DNA of 64,000 bases, from positions 19,276,170-19,340,169 of the forward strand of contig CM017561.1 in NCBI GenBank assembly GCA_007844125.1. The letters run 5' to 3'. The position numbers and the translations under genes are program-made. The first letter of the stretch is position 1, and the number at the start of each line of letters is the position of its first letter. Origin of the DNA: Sinonovacula constricta (Eukaryota > Mollusca > Bivalvia > Cardiida > Solecurtidae). This document shows positions 61,291 through 64,000 of this stretch, piece after piece. Below the pieces are notes generated by a model. It saw only the letters and a list, made by a program, of their open reading frames with translations, ran no database searches and was not told where the DNA came from.

Positions 61291-63424
61291 TAAGATTGAC
61301 GACAGTTGGTTGGCTAGATTGACGACAGTTGGTTGGCTGGATTGACGACAGTTTGTTAGTTGGCTAGATTGACGACAGTTGGTTAGTTGGCTAGATTGAC
61401 GACAGTTGGTTAATTGGCTAGATTGACGACAGTTAGTTAGTTGGCTAGATTGACGACAGTTGGTTAGTTGGATAGATTGACGACAGTTAGTTAGTTGGCA
61501 AGATTGACGACAGTTGGTTGGCTAGATTGACGACAGTTGGTTGACTAGATTGACGACATTTGGTTGGCTAGATTGACGACAGTTGGTTGGCTAGATTGAC
61601 GGCAGTTGGTTGACTAGATTGACGACATTTGGTTGGCTAGATTGACGACAGTTGGTTGGCTAGATTGGCGACAGTTGGTTGGCTAGATTGACGACAGTTG
61701 GTTGGCTAGATTGACGAACAGTTGGTTGGCTAGATTGACGACATTTGGTTGGCTAGATTGACGACAGTTGGTTGGCTAGATTGACGACAGTTGGTTGGCT
61801 AGATTGACGACATTTGGTTGGCTAGATTGGCGACAGTTGGTTGGCTAGATTGACGACAGTTGGTTGGCTAGATTGACGACAGTTGGTTGGCTAGATTGAC
61901 GCAGTTGGTTGGCTAGATTGACGACATTTGGTTGGCTAGATTGACGACATTTGGTTGGCTAGATTGGCGACAGTTGGTTGGCTAGATTGACGACAGTTGG
62001 TTGGCTAGATTGACGACAGTTGGTTGGCTAGATTGACGACATTTGGTTGGCTAGATTGACGACAGTTGGTTGGCTAGATTGACAACAGTTGGTTGGCTAG
62101 ATTGACGACAGTTGGTTGGCTAGATTGACGACAGTTGGTTGGCTAGATTGACGACAGTTGGTTGGCTAGATTGACGACAGTTGGTTGGCTAGATTGACGA
62201 CAGTTGGTTGGCTAGATTGACGACAGTTGGTTGGCTAGATTGACGACCGTTGGTTGGCTGGAATTTGACGACATTTGGTTGGGCTAGATTGACGACAGTT
62301 GGTTGGCTAAGAATTGACGACAGTTGGTTTGGCTTAGATTTGACGACAGTCTGGTTGGCTAGAATTGACGACAGGTTGGTTGGCTAGATTTGCGACAGTT
62401 GAGTTGGCTAGATTGACGACAGTTGGTTTGGCTAGATTTGACGACAGTTGGTTGACTAGATTGACCGACAGTTGGTTCGCTAGAGTTGGACGACAGTGGT
62501 TGGCCTAGATTTGACGGACAGTTGGTTGGCTAGCATTGACGGACAGTTGGTTGGCCTAGATTGACACCAGTTGGTTTGACTAGATTGACGACAGTTTGAG
62601 TTCGGCTAGATTGACGACAGTTGGTTGGCTCCGATTGACGACAGTTGGTTGGCTACGATTATGGACAGTTGGTTGTCTAGATTGACAGACATTTGGTTGG
62701 GCTAGATTGACGACAGTTGCTTGGCTAGATTGCCGACAGTTGGTTGGCTAATTGACGACAGTTGGTTGGCTAGATTGACATGACGTTGGTTGGCTAGATT
62801 GACGACAGTTGGTTGGCTAGATTGACGACAGTTGGTTGGCTAGATTGACGACATTTGGTTGGCTAGATTGACGAAAGTTGGTTGACTAGATTGGCGACAG
62901 TTGGTTGGCTAGATTGACGACAGTTGGTTGGCTAGATTGACGACAGTTGGTTGGCTAGATTGACGACAGTTGGTTGGCTAGATTGACGACGTTGGTTGGC
63001 TAGATTGACGCAGTTGGTTGGCTAGATTGACGACAGTTGGTTGGCTAGATTGACGACAGTTGGTTGGCTAGATTGACGACAGTTGGTTGGCTAGATTGAC
63101 GACAGTTGGTTGGCTAGATTGACGACAGTTGGTTGGCTAGATTGGCGACAGTTGGTTGGCTAGATTGGCGACAGTTGGTTGGCTAGATTGACGACAGTTG
63201 GTTGGCTAGATTGACGACAGTTGGTTGGCTAGATTGGCGACAGTTGGTTGGCTAGATTGACGACAGTTGGTTGGCTAGATTGACGACAGTTGGTTGGCTA
63301 GATTGGCGACAGTTGGTTGGCTAGATTGACGACAGTTGGTTGGCTAGATTGACGACAGTTGGTTGGCTAGATTGGCGACAGTTGGTTGGCTAGATTGACG
63401 ACAGTTGGTTGGCTAGATTGACGT
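61291..63424 (+). repeat. 23-bp minisatellite, ~90 units
   Basis: The unit reads GATTGACGACAGTTGG then TTGGCTA. Early units (about 61335-61500) include a 27-bp form with an extra TTAG. Common variants are ACATTTGG for ACAGTTGG and GGCGAC for GACGAC. The period is not a multiple of three and no long frame results. A 12-bp word, TTGACGTGGGTT, flanks the array on both sides (61244-61255 and 63418-63429). Confidence 0.97.
62250..62785 (+). other. indel-rich patch inside the 23-bp array
   Basis: Within these ~535 bp nearly every unit carries a one-base insertion, deletion or miscall (GGAATTTGACG, GGGCTAG, GGCTTAGATTTG, CAGTCTGG, GACCGACAG, GGACAG). Units on both sides are almost perfect. The abrupt edges point to unpolished long-read sequence rather than biology. 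Confidence 0.75.
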
Positions 63425-63429
63425 GGGTT

Positions 63430-64000
63430 ATTTTACTCTACCAACCACATCAAAACACCAAATGCGTTCTGTGCATTAACAGTCCAGTCAACACATGGTA
63501 TCTGGGACTAACTTGGTAATCAAACTACTTCTTCATAATTGCACAAAACATCCCTAAGAAAACATTTGTTAAAGACATCTAAGTTCAATATACATGTATA
63601 TCAAACTAGTAGTGTAAACTGCAAGATAGTGGTTTGTGTTAGGAAGACAAGCGTAAAGACAACCCGAAAGGCAGACAGGCATGCAGGCAAGCATGTAGGC
63701 AGACAGACAGACAGAGAGACATGGTGTCAGACAAACAGACACACATTAACGCACCTGCACAAATAGATAGAAAACGAACAGACAGAAAAGGCAGACATAT
63801 ATGCATGGTGACATATCCAGAGAGCTCAACAGCCAACGTACATAAAGCAAGGAAATCAATTGTTCTACAAAAATACTGTAGGAATGATGTTTCAGTCAAA
63901 AATAATTGTGTTACGCTTATCCGCCATCAGCTTGTGCTAAAGTACAACGCAAATACATCATTACATGAGTACATAAAAATAGCATCTATCGAAAGAAAAA
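63430..64000. other. unique AT-rich DNA with a (GACA)n-like tract
   Basis: GCAGACAGGCATGCAGGCAA to CAGACAGACAGACAGAGAGA at about 63670-63752 is a tetranucleotide-type repeat. It produces overlapping Cys/Leu/Ser and Lys/His/Arg-rich frames at 63539-63899. Nothing else was recognised. Confidence 0.6.

Noticed and set aside
63539..63899. Cys/Leu-rich or basic small proteins
   Set aside because: Both frames derive from the (GACA)-type repeat.

Overview
The window looks like AT-rich intergenic or deep intronic nuclear DNA from an animal, most likely an invertebrate and plausibly a bivalve mollusc. The evidence is indirect: no compact gene order, no recognisable host exon, tRNA-derived SINE-like copies, a decayed LINE retrotransposon tail, a solo LTR, short TTAA-flanked transposons, and a very high load of minisatellites. 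The species guess is inference only. I found no host protein-coding gene I would defend. The longest open frames lie inside tandem arrays whose unit is a multiple of three.

Layout. 1-8 kb: unique AT-rich DNA with two related SINE-like copies (about 361-545 and 5371-5505, both minus). 8.18-8.64 kb: array of alternating ~37 and ~32 bp units. 8.6-16.5 kb: mostly unique, with a 66-bp tandem duplication, a poly-C/CA tract and a short hairpin. 16.5-18.7 kb: 31-bp array rich in CACGTG. 18.7-28.9 kb: a GC-richer patch with an RFX-type X-box, two fragments of a TTAA transposon family, several microsatellites, and a tRNA-like SINE head. 29.0-31.3 kb: a 39-bp array, then a 46-bp array split by a 1.4-kb TTAA element that carries two long (TA)n palindromes. 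33.6-36.0 kb: GC-richer DNA with nuclear-receptor and CRE-like sites and an intact TTAA MITE. 36.6-39.3 kb: 38-bp array. 45.3-46.3 kb: pseudogenised LINE 3' end. 49.7-51.8 kb: TTAA MITE holding a nested solo LTR, followed directly by two 24-bp arrays. 52.9-55.8 kb: an indel-free 30-bp array ending against another TTAA MITE. 56.5-58.4 kb: 39-bp array. 61.3-63.4 kb: 23-bp array with a noisy patch.

Two observations stand out. First, the two adjacent 24-bp arrays at 50.93-51.78 kb are the same unit, except that every A of the first is a C in the second and no other position changes. This leaves a 356-bp A-free block beside a 430-bp C-free block. Second, TTAA-flanked inverted-repeat elements lie against or inside minisatellite arrays at three places: inside the 46-bp array, at the start of the 24-bp arrays, and at the end of the 30-bp array.

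Tandem arrays cover roughly 13 kb, about a fifth of the window. Copy numbers are estimated from unit length and span, and element boundaries were read by eye.
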